In this document: in pieces, positions 41,317 to 52,345 of the stretch
Layout: every line of letters begins with the position of its first letter
How positions within the stretch are numbered: position 1 is the first letter of the stretch
Source: Agrypnia vestita
Taxonomy: Eukaryota > Arthropoda > Insecta > Trichoptera > Phryganeidae
DNA length: 64,000 nucleotides
Assembly (NCBI GenBank): GCA_016648135.1
Contig: JADDOH010002281.1
Span: forward strand, 1 to 64,000
Direction of reading: 5' to 3'
The notes under the pieces: generated by a model
Databases searched by the model: none
Seen by the model: only the letters and a program-made list of their open reading frames with translations
Told to the model about the DNA's origin: nothing
Position numbers and translations under genes: made by a program

Positions 41317-42677
41317 TATTACGTCATGTATAGTAAAATTATATTGCGCGAAGTACAAAGGAAGCAGAATTGAAAAATATTGTATAACACGTAATAATAT
41401 TATCAAGTTCATTTACCAAAGTTGATATCTACTAACGAATATCCGAAAAACATAAAATTTCACAAGTGGAGACCTCTTTGAGCAAGTCACAACAATAGTG
41501 CAAAATCTTACTAAGTATTTCCTGCCACCGACAGATGGCAGTAATATTAGGTTCGGTAGGTATTGACATGAATTGCGCTGTTATCCATTACTTGCTGAAC
41601 GAATATTGTCATTCCAGTTCTATATTTTAAGAAATGTGTTAGTTATTATTGTCTATAAAAGAATTAATTAACACCATTATTAGATTGTAAACATTTAATT
41701 ATTACTATTACTCAATTTCAATTGGCAATAAGATTGATTCACAAATGTTATATAAATACTAAATATTCTTGAACATTATAGGTACTACTGGAAGAGCACT
41801 GTCTGCTATAATACAGTAAACGACTAGTGTAGCAGGCAGGGCGTCAAATCAATTTAGTGTTTACTTGCTGCCAAGACTCAGCAACAATGAAAAAAGCTTA
41901 ATTTAATTTTGTAAACACTGTAAACATTGTAAACATTTGTAACATTGAATAAACATTAAACATTGATTTAAATTTATGCTTTTGACTAACTATACAACAG
42001 AAACAAGGCATACCTAAGCACTTAAAAGCATTCTTTGAGTTAAAAAGAAAGCGATATTTAGTAAAATTATAGTATTGGAAAAATGTTTAAATAAGTTATC
42101 CATTCCCATCGCATCTGTTGGCCTAAACTCTAGACTAGACGACAATTTTTATTGCGTAGTCATATTTAATTTTTTTTATTAGGTTATTTATTTTGCACTG
42201 ACTTGATTTTTGTTTGGAACGCTTTTAGTTAAAGTATATTAGAAAAATACCTACTTAGTACAATTCTATAAATATTTATTTAAGCAAAGATAATATATTA
42301 CGTTAAAAAACGTTTAGTAGTTTGATTAATTAAAATGATTGCGTGATTAACAAAATTCTCTCGTGTAGTGTATAGTAGTTGCACTTCCTCTCAACCTCTC
42401 GTCGAGGTGAAATGGAACACTTGACTGAAGACAAAGATCCTTCACAGTGCCTACACAAATTTTATTTGGAATAAAAAAAATGCACAATCGCCAGAAACCA
42501 CAAAATATCAATATTCCAGATAAGTGATGGATCTACCTGTACATATTCGGTATGTTGTCACTTTATTATTGACTCGTTTTGTTTCACCAGATATACAAAG
42601 TCTTATTTCTAAGAGGCATTAAAATGGTTGAGACGTACATTTATCAAAAATGAAGTCTTAGGTTGAAATCGCCTCCA
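41317..42677. other. AT-rich DNA, no recognised gene
   Basis: Loose GTAAACATTG repetition at 41900-41960 is the only pattern seen. Confidence 0.5.
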
Positions 42678-43149
42678 TATATATATATATTATTAAACAC
42701 ATTTTTAATTTATTTAAGGAAACGAGTCCCGTAATATTTAATACGAAATAAATAAATGAAATAAAGAGAAACACACAAATATCAAATAATAAAACTGAAA
42801 AATTAAAAGCGAGAAGACGTCAAAGCTTCGTTTGATATTCTCGTAAAACAGTCGATTACTTCCCGAATAAAAATGGAATAATATAAATAAGTGAATTAAT
42901 AATTCAAAGAGAAACATATAACTATCAAATATTGACGACTTGTTAAGTCGCTGGGATAGTGAAATTGGTAACACGCTGTGCGCGAAACACAGAGGTCCGT
43001 GGTTCGAATCCAGGTTCCAGCATTTAATTTTTCAGTTTTATTATTTGATATTTGTGTGTTTCTCTTTATTTCATTTATTTATTTCGTATTAAATATTACG
43101 GGACTCGTTCCTTAAATAAATGAAAAATATGTTTAATAATATATATACT
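42678..43149. mobile_element. Foldback element with tRNA-like core, TA-run ends
   Basis: Arms of about 128 bp (42678-42807 and 43023-43149) are near-perfect inverted copies ending in TA runs. The 215-bp core carries a tRNA-like sequence at its right edge. TA-rich ends suggest insertion into TA microsatellite. The minus-strand frame here is not a gene. Confidence 0.75.
42950..43021 (+). tRNA. tRNA-like sequence with intact pol III boxes
   Basis: It starts GCTGGGA and ends TTCCAGC (7-bp acceptor, one G-T), with TAGTGAAATTGG (exact A-box consensus) and GGTTCGAATCC (exact B box). The anticodon stem CTGTG/CACAG is perfect, with loop CGCGAAA. The base before the anticodon is G rather than the conserved T, and one T-stem pair is mismatched, so it is probably a tRNA-derived pseudogene that may still be transcribed. 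Confidence 0.6.
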
Positions 43150-43195
43150 CTATTTGCAGTTTAGCAAAGAATACTTCCATTGTTCGGAAATCGAC

Positions 43196-43482
43196 TAGCG
43201 AGAAGACGTCAAAGCTTCGTTTGATATTCTCGTAAAACAGTCGATTACTTCCCGAATAAAAATGGAATAATATAAATAAGTGAATTAATAATTCAAAGAG
43301 AAACATATAACTATCAAATATTGACGACTTGTTAAGTCGCTGGGATAGTGAAATTGGTAACACGCTGTGCGCGAAACACAGAGGTCCGTGGTTCGTATCC
43401 AGGTTCCAGCATTTAATTTTTCAATTTTATTATTTGATATTTGTGTATTTCTCTTCATTTCATTTATTTATTTCGTATTATA
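43196..43482. mobile_element. Second copy of the foldback core and right arm
   Basis: Core sequence from GCGAGAAGACGTCAAAGCTT onward repeats 42809-43022 almost exactly, with the right arm but no left arm, ending in TA microsatellite. It is in the same orientation as the first copy, about 390 bp downstream, consistent with tandem duplication followed by deletion. Confidence 0.8.
43339..43410 (+). tRNA. tRNA-like sequence, second copy
   Basis: This is the same as 42950-43021 except for GGTTCGTATCC in the B box, which breaks the consensus at one base. Confidence 0.55.
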
Positions 43483-43516
43483 TATATATAATATATATAT
43501 ATATATCTATCTATAT

Positions 43517-43555
<39 letters not shown>
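43480..43555. repeat. TA dinucleotide microsatellite
   Basis: A run of TATATA, interrupted by a CTATCTATATAGAC segment. The short frames across it are artefacts. Confidence 0.95.
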
Positions 43556-43556
<1 letters not shown>

Positions 43557-45370
43557 AAATTATCAGGGCTGTGCAAAGAGTACATTAAAGGATGATTTTT
43601 ACTTAAATATATAAATTTCAAAAATGTTACCAAATAATTTGAAAAAAGTCGTAATCACTATTATCATCATATTATCCAGGATTTAATATATCATGATATT
43701 TTGTCAGATCAATATTAAATTATGATTTTTTCCCCACAATATATGAATAGTGGAAGCACTAAGTGCCAGACTTTTTCGATACCTTTTCATTAATATTTTA
43801 AACACTACTACACGCCGGTACTTAACGTGTGTTAGTCATTTTAATAATAAAAACTGTAAAATACTCATGTCTTTTAGTGCCTTATTTAAAAAAAAATACG
43901 CGGCACTTAATACTTACGCGATATGCATTGCTATATAACTAAGAAATTAACAGAGATAGGACATCAGTGCAGTGATTAATTAATGTCAAACCCGAACCGG
44001 CCGCCTAACGCATGCTGCTACCGCCGCTTCTTCGTGGACCCCTAAAAAGATACTATAAATATATACTAGGGCTTAGCAAAGACCCGAACCATTTCATGTT
44101 CCACCCAGCATAATCTCTAGGGTTTAAAATAGTTCATTTATTAACTGCCGGCAGGGGAAAAACAAAAGAAATGTTAAAATATTTTGATGAAAGTCTTTAT
44201 TATTTACTATTTCATTGGTGTCGGCTATAAATAAGTAAATACTTATTCTTTAGGAACCGGCATGTAAAAGTACCATCCTTTTTGAAGGGTTACAGCTAGT
44301 ATGGTACTTATCTGTATGCTTTAAAACTAAAAAAAATATTATTTTGGAAACTTAGTGCTCTTTATTCATTTCCAGTATTCACATGCGTTCGTTAAGTCAC
44401 GCTTCAATGTACTCACTGTACGCACCTGAAAATTAGTCAAATGTAGACATAGATGTTAGAAATTATTCATAGTCAACGGTGCGCAGATCTGTGCGACACG
44501 CTTCTGCTTGAAATAGCACGAACGTCAATTGTGTGTTCATCACAATAAATGGAATGTTTTCAGTCTGACCAATATAAATATACTTACTGATTGAATGAAT
44601 CGTTCAGTTCAAAAACCATATGGATTTATTATGCTTTTGTATAGCTATCTGTTCAGTTTGTTTCCGTAGTTTACTCGGGATCAAGTTGATGATATTTGTG
44701 CTGGCATGATGGGAGTCTTTGATTGCAGGATTAGATGGAATAAAAATATGAGTTTTAAATTAATTATCATTCCATCCCTACTCATTGTTTATAGTGTAAA
44801 GATGCGTTTATACGGTGCGGAGACCTTGCCGTCGCATCTCGGTGGTAAAAGTGAGATAATAGTTACTCGAGATGGATTGAGAACTGAGAGATGGTGTCGC
44901 GTTAATTTTGTGGGCCTCGAACTGTCACGAAAATGAAACCGCATTGTTAAGTAAAACTTAGATATTTTAAGGGAATAATAATTACCCGAGCGTAGAGTTG
45001 TACTTGCACGAATTCGTTTAAAAATATTCGTCGTTACCTTAACTAATAGCAGCTGTAAGTAAAAAAGTTTAACGGAAAATGATATTAGCATTCTGCTGTT
45101 TGAAAAATAACGATGTTCCGAAATTTCCAGTTTGCGAAAATGCAATTATACGAAGCGAAACAACTTCACGATTCGAGTGAGTTAGTTGCCGTTAAAACTT
45201 GGAATCAAACCGTAAAACTAGTTAACTTTTAAACGTTGTGTTTATTAGTGGCGGAGTCTCGGCACAGGCGCCCGCGGCGAGGGCCGCTCTCCGCTCCGCC
45301 GGCGCCGCTCCAGGCGGTGCTCGGCCCAACCCGTGCTCGCCAAATTCAACAAAAAACTATTTTGAAAAAA
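43556..45370. other. Mostly AT-rich DNA, no recognised gene
   Basis: The plus frame 44706-44936 and minus frame 44789-45145 overlap on opposite strands and are unrecognised. A GC/CpG-rich patch at 45245-45340 is unexplained. Confidence 0.4.
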
Positions 45371-45391
45371 ATACATACATAGTTATATTAT

Positions 45392-45956
45392 TGTAACGAA
45401 ATGATACAATAGATTACGTGTAGGATCCCTCGTAATATGTCAATAACAACAATAACGAGGAAGCCTCGAGCACCTTTTACCACACCCTCGTATTATCTAC
45501 AACCTTCGGGAGACGCCTGGAACAACCTAGAAGCGACAGAACCTTCTCGTAAACACTAGAAAGGAATATAATAATCTAGATGGTTCGAAGGAACAGTGTA
45601 TCGTGTATTCCAAGCGGGACCAACAGCTGCACAACGGTGATTGTTTTGAAATTTCTATCAGTGCAAAGTGAGCCGCAGGCGGCGGCGATAGAGGTATCGG
45701 GCGAAATAATCAAGCGAGTTCTTAACGATAGTGGCAAAATAAATAAGTGTGACTTCTACATGCGAGAATTCAATGTTCTAATGAGAGATAAATAAAGTGC
45801 TACCCAGCGATAATAAAGAGTTTCTAGACGAGAGAAAAATTGCGAAATAGTGTGATTTAAGGAATAGTGCATTAATTTAATTTATGTTAAGTGATTGTAC
45901 ATTTAATGCTGAATAAATCGCTACTTAATTTCCAGTGTTTTTATTTGTCTTCTGCA
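45392..45956 (+). mobile_element. Possible solo LTR
   Basis: The segment opens TGTAACGAAATGATACAATA and closes near CTTCTGCA, with AATAAA at about 45912 and no coding beyond a 71-codon frame. This start and polyadenylation layout resembles an insect gypsy LTR. No TATA box or target duplication was confirmed and there is no second copy, so the call is weak. Confidence 0.25.
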
Positions 45957-46170
45957 GCCATGACCCGTTTTCTGATATTTGTAACTTCAGGCGCTGCTGA
46001 CTCGAAACTACACTTTTTTTAGCTTGTTGTATTAGTGTGCTTATGGTGCTTCATATAATCAGTGCTGGTATACACTTCAGTATGGATGGTGTGTGCCCAG
46101 TTGGTGAATAAAAATAGTTGACGTAAGGGATTCTTAAACCTGCCGATGACAGGTCGTAGGCCCGGTGGCA

Positions 46171-46290
46171 TCCATCTCTGCTCCACGCGGCGGGCCCGGG
46201 CTGGCTCCGTCTCTGTTCCGCGCGGCGGGCCCGGGCTGGCTCCGTCTCCGCTCCGCGCGGCGGGCCCGGGCTGGCTCCGTCTCCGGTGGC
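46171..46290. repeat. 35-bp GC-rich minisatellite (3-4 copies)
   Basis: The unit CGGCGGGCCCGGGCTGGCTC repeats every 35 bp (CTGGCTCCGT at 46201, 46236, 46271). Because 35 is not a multiple of three, each frame reads the unit differently, which argues against a coding repeat. Confidence 0.9.
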
Positions 46291-47214
46291 GGCGGACCGT
46301 GGAGGCTCACTTTTACAAATTCTATATCGGTTGGTATCTCACTGGTACTTCTTAATTCATTATATAAATTTGTTAATGGATAATTTTTCGCAGGGTCGTG
46401 TATATTAACTTTTTAATGGGGTAATTTTTATAATATTTCAAATGATAAATATTGTTATGAGTTTTAAGTCTGGTTATTTAACCAGGATGATATTTATAAT
46501 AATATCGTTATATTAGATTTTTTCATCCTTCATTATCACGGCCGCATTCATAAATGGAGGATTAGTTAAAAGTGTCCTACCGGAAAATAAAATAGAGCAA
46601 CAAGAATGTAAGAAATTCCGTTACATTTCCGAAAGCGCGATAAGCCAAGAATGATCGCTGTCTCGAGATGTGAATATATTTTCTAATTTGCGTTATCGGC
46701 ATCGGTAAGCGTCAGTTAGAGCGAGCCCTTCAAACGAGAAATTATATAAAGGTCTAAACATTTATTAATTCCTCTGATCGGAGTGGCGCAGCTCCCAGCT
46801 GTTTCTAACACACTAAAAGTCAGAAATTCAAAACACTGACTTAACAACTTTCAGTTGAGGCGATAATTCGCTGCCGCCCAAGTATTCGTTCGAGCGAGAG
46901 TAATACCCTTATAAGCAATCATAATTTGAAAAGTTTTATGATTTAAGATACTGTTTCGCGATATAAATGCTTCCAGAGAAATATACTACGTTTAATTTAA
47001 AGTGTAAGCGGTAACTGTAACTGGATTTAAGGTGGGAATCGAAATAATGCTAATTGCGAATTTTATTTCAACGGCGACATTACTCGCACGTTATGTTCCG
47101 GCTTTTAATAAATTCAGAGTTCATAACTAATAAGCATAGCGAGCAGGAGCTAAAACATCCTACCTATAAACAATTACTGCGCTTTATTACGCATCCGTGT
47201 GTGGTACGCTATAC
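46291..47214. other. Unassigned DNA
   Basis: I see no supported feature. Confidence 0.4.
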
Positions 47215-47330
47215 GCTTTATCTACACGTACACATTTCACACGTACACTCGCGCACCCGCGCGCTCAGGGCGGAGGGCGCGGGCGGCTACGGGCGGCTGC
47301 GGGCGGCTGCGGGCGGCCGCGGCTTAGGGA
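47215..47330. repeat. CpG-rich patch with GGGCGGCTGC repeats
   Basis: About four 10-bp GGGCGGCTRC units follow alternating CACACGTACAC/GCGCACCCGCGCGC sequence. It could be a promoter-like island or a simple GC repeat. The overlapping 124-codon frame is not recognised. Confidence 0.7.
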
Positions 47331-47850
47331 TAACTCCCGATGATATATTCGGAGAAGAAAAATGTTTTAAATATAATAAGAGAGTATTACAGGCCCTGTT
47401 ACGGCAAGACCATTCCTGTTCCCGTTAGGTGGAGAATTCCTCGGATTATTTTCGCTGCTGGTGACGTGTTGAGACTAATGTCTCCTGAGCGGCGGAGCAA
47501 GGATAATGCTCCTTATCACCATCGTCTTTATCGGCCATTAAGCATCCTAAGGCGCGAGAAAAAATATCGCTTTGTCATTCATGAGGAAATAATGACAACG
47601 CGTATTATCCGAGGTACACAATACAGGAAGGGATTGTTTTAGTATTTAGAAAAAAAAGGATTTAGGAATGCGTAGTATTATTATATCAGTGTTTATTTTG
47701 TTCCATATAATTGTATGTATAGAATTGACATGATTTTGTATTAAAACGTACTAATGTTTATATAAATGACTACACTTAAACATTTTCATAATAATATTTA
47801 TATTTTATAGAAACAAACTTTGTTTACACCACTTTTATGTTGAAAAAAAT

Positions 47851-47886
47851 TCGACATGTTTCAGAGCCCATGGCCCCTTCGTCAGG
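47851..47886 (-). ncRNA. Hammerhead-like motif, second of its family
   Basis: On the minus strand: CTGACGA (47885-47879), stem II GGGGCC/GGCTCT with loop ATG, GAAAC (47862-47858), AT, then GTC (47855-47853). The same extra A occurs as in the 32475-32511 copy. Changes between the two copies keep stem II paired (AAGCC/GGCTT versus GGGCC/GGCTC with G-T pairs). Confidence 0.55.
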
Positions 47887-48120
47887 ATAACAAATGTATA
47901 CTAAAAAATTAAATTTAAAAATCGATGTATAGATAATCAAAATATTAAAAGTTATATATGGAAAATGAATAATAATAAAGTACCTACTTAACATGAAAAT
48001 AAATTTAAAAGATAACTATTTGTAAAACGGACCTGGTTATTTATAATATTCAATTTACTATTAACACTTTTTCTTACTTCTAAAATTTTTAATTTATTAA
48101 ACTGTGATATTTCGTTGATT

Positions 48121-48164
48121 TGATTTTTCTGTATGTCTTTCTAATTGATTAATACATTTTGGTT
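48121..48164. repeat. Tail fragment of the 37.5-38.0 kb foldback
   Basis: TGATTTTTCTGTATGTCTTT and the following CTAATTGATTAAT match the tail of both arms at 37546-38036. No tRNA-like head is attached here. Confidence 0.75.
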
Positions 48165-48377
48165 TGGGAGCATATCAGACTTGATGTCGCACAAAACTGC
48201 TGAAGCAATGGCTGCTGCCGCTCTGTCTGATACTCCATACCTGTCGGAAGATTTCGACAATGTAGAAAAATCTATGGTAGCAATTTTTTCCAAAATTTTA
48301 GGCCAATCCGGAAACAGAAGATGATTCTCAATTTGAATAGTATTTAACTCGCATAAGTTTTCGTCATTTGGCAACAT
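48165..48377 (-). pseudogene. Repetitive arthropod protein, N-terminal-type fragment
   Basis: The minus frame reads LFPDWPKILEKIATIDFSTL and then KSSDRYGVSDRAAAAIASAV. From memory, the DRYGVSDRAAAAIASAVL block occurs in the N-terminal half of the same multi-copy invertebrate family whose later parts are at 24429-26264. Only this piece is present. The link between the two loci is inference and needs a search. Confidence 0.45.
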
Positions 48378-48444
48378 TCTGTTGCTATCGCTGAATGCTT
48401 TAATTTATAGTTGCTTCTGATTACTGTTCGTTGTATAATATTTG

Positions 48445-50158
48445 GACGTAGTTATGCAGAAAGCAGCCAACCCACAAAATGCTAAAAATGAGTTATGTAC
48501 GGGTTTGGACAGCTTCCTATGATATCTTTATATGCTGAAATCGTCCATGCTCTTTATGCTATAGTTTTTTGTATATTCAAGATTTTTCTAACCCACATCA
48601 CGGCTATCGCTGTTATTAATTAATGCATAAAACATCCATGTGGTATGGACGCATTATGCGATTTTTGTTATTACCCAAAGATCATTTTGCAGAAAACATC
48701 CAAGTGGGTTGAACGTTTTCTATGCCTCCGATAGTACCGTTAATTCCATGCTTTACCAAATTCATAGAAAACATCCAAGCCACTTGGACTTTTTCTGTGG
48801 TTTGCTTATGGTCAATAATGCGGATATATATGTACATTGTACAGTACTATTCAGTCTGCCGTTTGCTATAATCACTCCATTTACATTATTCACATTACAT
48901 TATTCATAAAATTATAAAATAAAAATTTGTTTAAGCAATTGGGGATATTTGGAATTCCCGAAGTAAATAAAATAATGGCAATGACATGCAAAAGGAATGT
49001 CAATGCACTTATTTTGTTCCAGGAAATGTAAGGTTAAGCCTTTCACGAAATGTAATCTTATACTAATTCAATTGTTTGGATTCTAAGAATAGGGTTATTC
49101 GACCAACTAGGCAATTAAGAATATTATTTGTGTAGTTAAATTTAAATGTTAATAATACAAATTATTGACTTAACTGTAGCGGTTCTTGTATTGTGGGGAT
49201 TATCCAGATTATTTTATTTGCACTTGCTAAAGTAATTTACATGAGCGTTTCTTTGTTTTGATATTGGGTATTACCTTTAAAAATAAACTATTTTTGTTGG
49301 TATGTATGCATCTGAAAGAGTATCACTTTATCTATCAGTACCTATTTCAGTCAAAATTTTGTGTTCCGAAAAACAAAATTGTGCTAGGATTTTCAAATCC
49401 AAAGTTTAGAAGTTGAAATGAGATTTGCATGAAATGAAATATTATACATATATATATATATACATATAAATATGCTTTGAATAGTCATTTCTTAGTTACA
49501 ATTATTATAAAATAATGTATAATCTAGATAAAGCTTACTTGGTTTCTGCCGTGACACAACGAAGATAAGTTTTCAATTTTGCCGCCAGTAACTACCTAAG
49601 TGATTTGATGATTTTTACCTGGATGAAATTATTGAAAAAAAAAATATTATTAATTTATTTATTAATTTAATAGCCACCAGCAAGACAGACAACACTTTTT
49701 TATACAAAATAAATTTTGGAACAAATATGACAACTGATTAAACAAACAAACATGCTTATACTTAAATGTAATATTAAAAATAAAATAAAAATATGTGTAG
49801 AATAAATCCAAGCAACATAGTACCTACAAAATAACTGACATTTAATAATGTCACTCCTATTTCATAGAATACAGCCAACCCACATAGAACAAAATGAGTC
49901 CTGTTTTTCGTACATTTTGACATTTTGCAGAAAGAAACCAACCTGTAAAATGCGTCATATCTTTGTAAATAAAAGTTTTATTCTTATAATTACATATAAA
50001 AACCATAAAAAATATCTTTACAATAAGCCCTATGCAAAAAAAATGTGCAATAATGCATTAAATATCGACATATTAGGTTTTTGTAGATTCAAATTTTTAG
50101 AAGCCATTTTCTCAGTTCCATGTTTTTTGGGTTGGCTGCTTTCTGCATAATTACGTCC
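48445..50158. mobile_element. Possible large foldback with 31-bp inverted ends
   Basis: 48445-48475 (GGACGTAGTTATGCAGAAAG...) and 50128-50158 are inverted copies with one mismatch in 31. Inside lie related small hairpins (48625, 48689, 48763) and half-hairpin versions near 49863 and 49925. No transposase is recognisable. The ends may define one element, or may be two dispersed copies of the same motif. Confidence 0.45.
48625..48800. repeat. Three regularly spaced 35-38 nt hairpins
   Basis: Hairpins at 48625-48659, 48689-48725 and 48763-48800 share the plan RGAAAACATCCAAG-loop-CTTGGACGTTTTCTR. They are separated by unrelated spacers of 29 and 37 bp. Paired changes between copies keep the stems (CATCCAT/ATGGACG versus ATCCAA/TTGAAC). 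Confidence 0.75.
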
Positions 50159-50165
50159 ATTTATA

Positions 50166-50710
50166 TCTACATATAAAATGTCTATCTGCCTGTCTGTATG
50201 TCTGTCGGTCTGTTCTATATACAAATGTACACCGTTTGACCTATCTGATCCAAATTTTGCATACTTATTTTTTAGGACTTGGCGGGTAATGGGCCTACCA
50301 CACGCACAAGTATCACCACACTTTTGCAGGCATCGAGTATAAAACACCGACTACACGCACGTTTGTACACGGAACACCGTGCGTGTGGTCGGTAATTTTG
50401 TACACGGTGCAACCGGCATGCGCATGCAAATGTGTGCTGATACTTGTGCGTGTGGTAGGCCCATTGCGTAGATGACATTTCTTACCCCCTCCCCCCTTCA
50501 CACCTACCCCATAATATATTTTCCATGAAAGTCTGTACAGTTTGACCGACCTTACCCAAATTTTGCATACTTATTCTTAAGGACCCGGCGTGTAACATAA
50601 ATAACATTTACCCCCACTTCCTTCACACCACCCCCGCCACTGATGTATTTTCTCTACAAATTTTCATCGTTGGACCTATTTGACCCAAATTTTGCATACT
50701 TCATCTGTAT
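50166..50710 (+). mobile_element. Helitron-like family A, 5' portion with nested MITE
   Basis: It starts TCTACATATAAAATGTCTAT after an A, has a GTCTGTATGTCTGTC run, then diverged monomers (ACCGTTTGACC, CAAATTTTGCATACTTATT, GGCGGGTAA). The 3' end is missing. A MITE interrupts the first monomer at 50290-50463. Confidence 0.7.
50290..50463. mobile_element. 174-bp MITE with 26-bp perfect TIRs
   Basis: TGGGCCTACCACACGCACAA at 50290 is matched by its complement ending at 50463 (26 bp, perfect). A second internal inverted pair (CCGACTACACGCACG, about 50358 and 50384) makes nested stems. Removing it restores the GGCGGGTAA-GTAGATGACATT line of a Helitron monomer. The target duplication is unclear; GGGCCTACC ends suggest a Harbinger-like origin. 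Confidence 0.8.
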
Positions 50711-50915
50711 TCAAAATCGTATAAATATTCTAGTGTGTTAAATTTGACGTATTTATTGCTAGAGTGAAACATTATGGGAGTAAGAGACAGATATATTTAT
50801 TGTTGATGCGTCAACAATTGACATACACGGAAACTGAACTCTAATTATTCTCGGTTTAGAATTTCGAAAAAACATATTCATATTACTGCAATAACATGTA
50901 TAAAAATATAACCAA

Positions 50916-51568
50916 CTAGCTGTTCGTACCCGGCGTTGCACGGGTTAAGGATTAAGTTGAAAATAAATATGTGGGGGGAAACAAAGGTTTGATTCGAACG
51001 GTTTAGATTTGCATCGAAAATATATCAGGAAGAGGAGAAAAGGTAAAATAGGAGGGAGGAAATGTCACCTTTGTTACCCGCCGGGTCTTAAAGAATAAGA
51101 TAACAAATTTTGAGTCAGATCGGTCGAACGGTATAGATTTGCATCGAAAATATATCAGGAGAAGGGGAAGGGATAAATGAGGAGGGGGGAAATGTAAACT
51201 TTGTAACCCGCTAAGTCCTAAAGAATAAGTTCCCAAATTTTGAGTCCTATCGGTCAAACGGTACAGATTTGCATCGAAAACATGTCTGGGGAGAGGAAGG
51301 GTTAAAAGAATAGGGGGAAATGTCACATATGTTACCCGCCGAGAACTTAAGAATAAGTTTCCAAATTTTGAGTCTGATCGGTCAAACGGTACAGATTTGC
51401 ATTGAAAATATGTCAGGTGGAGGGGTATGAGAATAGGGGGGAAATGTTGCCTATGCTACCCGCCGGGTCACAAAGCATAAGTATGCAAAATTTGAATCGA
51501 ATCGGACAAACGGTGTTGATTTTTATAGAGAACAGACAGACAGACAGACATTGAGTTTTATAGGTATA
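50916..51568 (-). mobile_element. Helitron-like family A, full multi-monomer copy
   Basis: The 3' end is at 50916 (CTAGCTGTTCGTACCCGGCG on the plus strand, preceded by A). About four monomers of 110-125 bp follow, then the GACAGACAGACA run and ATTGAGTTTTATAGGTATA at the 5' side. This is the best copy for defining the family. No protein coding is present. Confidence 0.8.
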
Positions 51569-51721
51569 TATATTCTTTTATTTTTTTATATAATATTATT
51601 TCGCACAGTGGTCTTTAATTTGACTTACGATCATATACAAAATCCACGAGGTTTACAACGTCATCAAATCGGATAATGACGTAGAAATTGACGCGCATTC
51701 CGGATGCAAGTACGCAAATCA

Positions 51722-51872
51722 ATATATTTCAAAAATAAGTAAGAAATATTGAAAACAAATGCAAACTTTGATATTGTATATTCATATTAGGCCATGGTTG
51801 CTTGAACATTTTAGACTCGTAACATAGGCAGGAATCTACCGGTAAAGTTTCTGCTGCTAGCTCTGGTACACC
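51722..51872. mobile_element. Single arm of a foldback MITE
   Basis: This matches the right arm of the element at 54830-55322 (TAGGCCATGGTTGCTTGAA, TTTCTGCTGCTAGCTCTGGT) and ends beside a TA run. The other arm is absent, replaced by the LTR element that begins 40 bp away. Confidence 0.8.
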
Positions 51873-51911
51873 TGTATATATATATATATGTATATAATGA
51901 TAATTCACTCT

Positions 51912-52148
51912 TGATAAATAAAACAAAGACGTAACTGTGTTTCTGTAAAAATAAAAGAAACAACGTTTAAAGCCTTTATTTCAAGTCTTTGTATATGTTT
52001 AAAATAAATTATTTGTTAAATCAACTCACACTTTTTTCATAACATCACCTTGGTAACAATCAACATTCACTCTTTTTTTATAACGTCACCATGGTTACAA
52101 TCATAAATTATATAAACATAAAAACATAGACAAATGGTTTTCTCTACA
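51912..52148 (-). mobile_element. 3' LTR of gypsy family 3
   Basis: The direct repeat of this segment is at about 54598-54792. On the minus strand it begins TGTAGAGAAAACC and ends TTTATTTATCA, giving TG...CA ends. A polypurine tract (GGGGGGAGA on the minus strand) lies directly upstream at 52149-52157. The second LTR is about 40 bp shorter because of a deletion of one CACTTTTTTCATAAC-type block. Confidence 0.85.
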
Positions 52149-52345
52149 TCTCCCCCCATCAGAGAATAACAATTGCATGTGATAATGTATACAATTGTTC
52201 ATTCACTAACCAAAACTGGATGTAGTTTCGTAATGTGATAAAAATTCGATTCCTCTGTCTTGTGTCCGGTATCAACTTCATAGATTGAATTGGAGGAAAT
52301 TTTCAAAATTTTTTCCAATTCTCAATTCGTCCATTTTCTTCCTAT

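Noticed and set aside
43329..43595. Plus-strand 88-codon isoleucine/tyrosine-rich frame
   Set aside because: It is translation of a TA microsatellite and the tRNA-like core.
46146..46383. Proline/glycine/arginine-rich coding repeat
   Set aside because: The 35-bp unit shifts frame at each copy, so no repeated peptide is conserved.
48625..48800. A CRISPR array
   Set aside because: Repeats diverge, there are only three, no cas genes exist and the DNA is eukaryotic. Reported as spaced hairpins instead.
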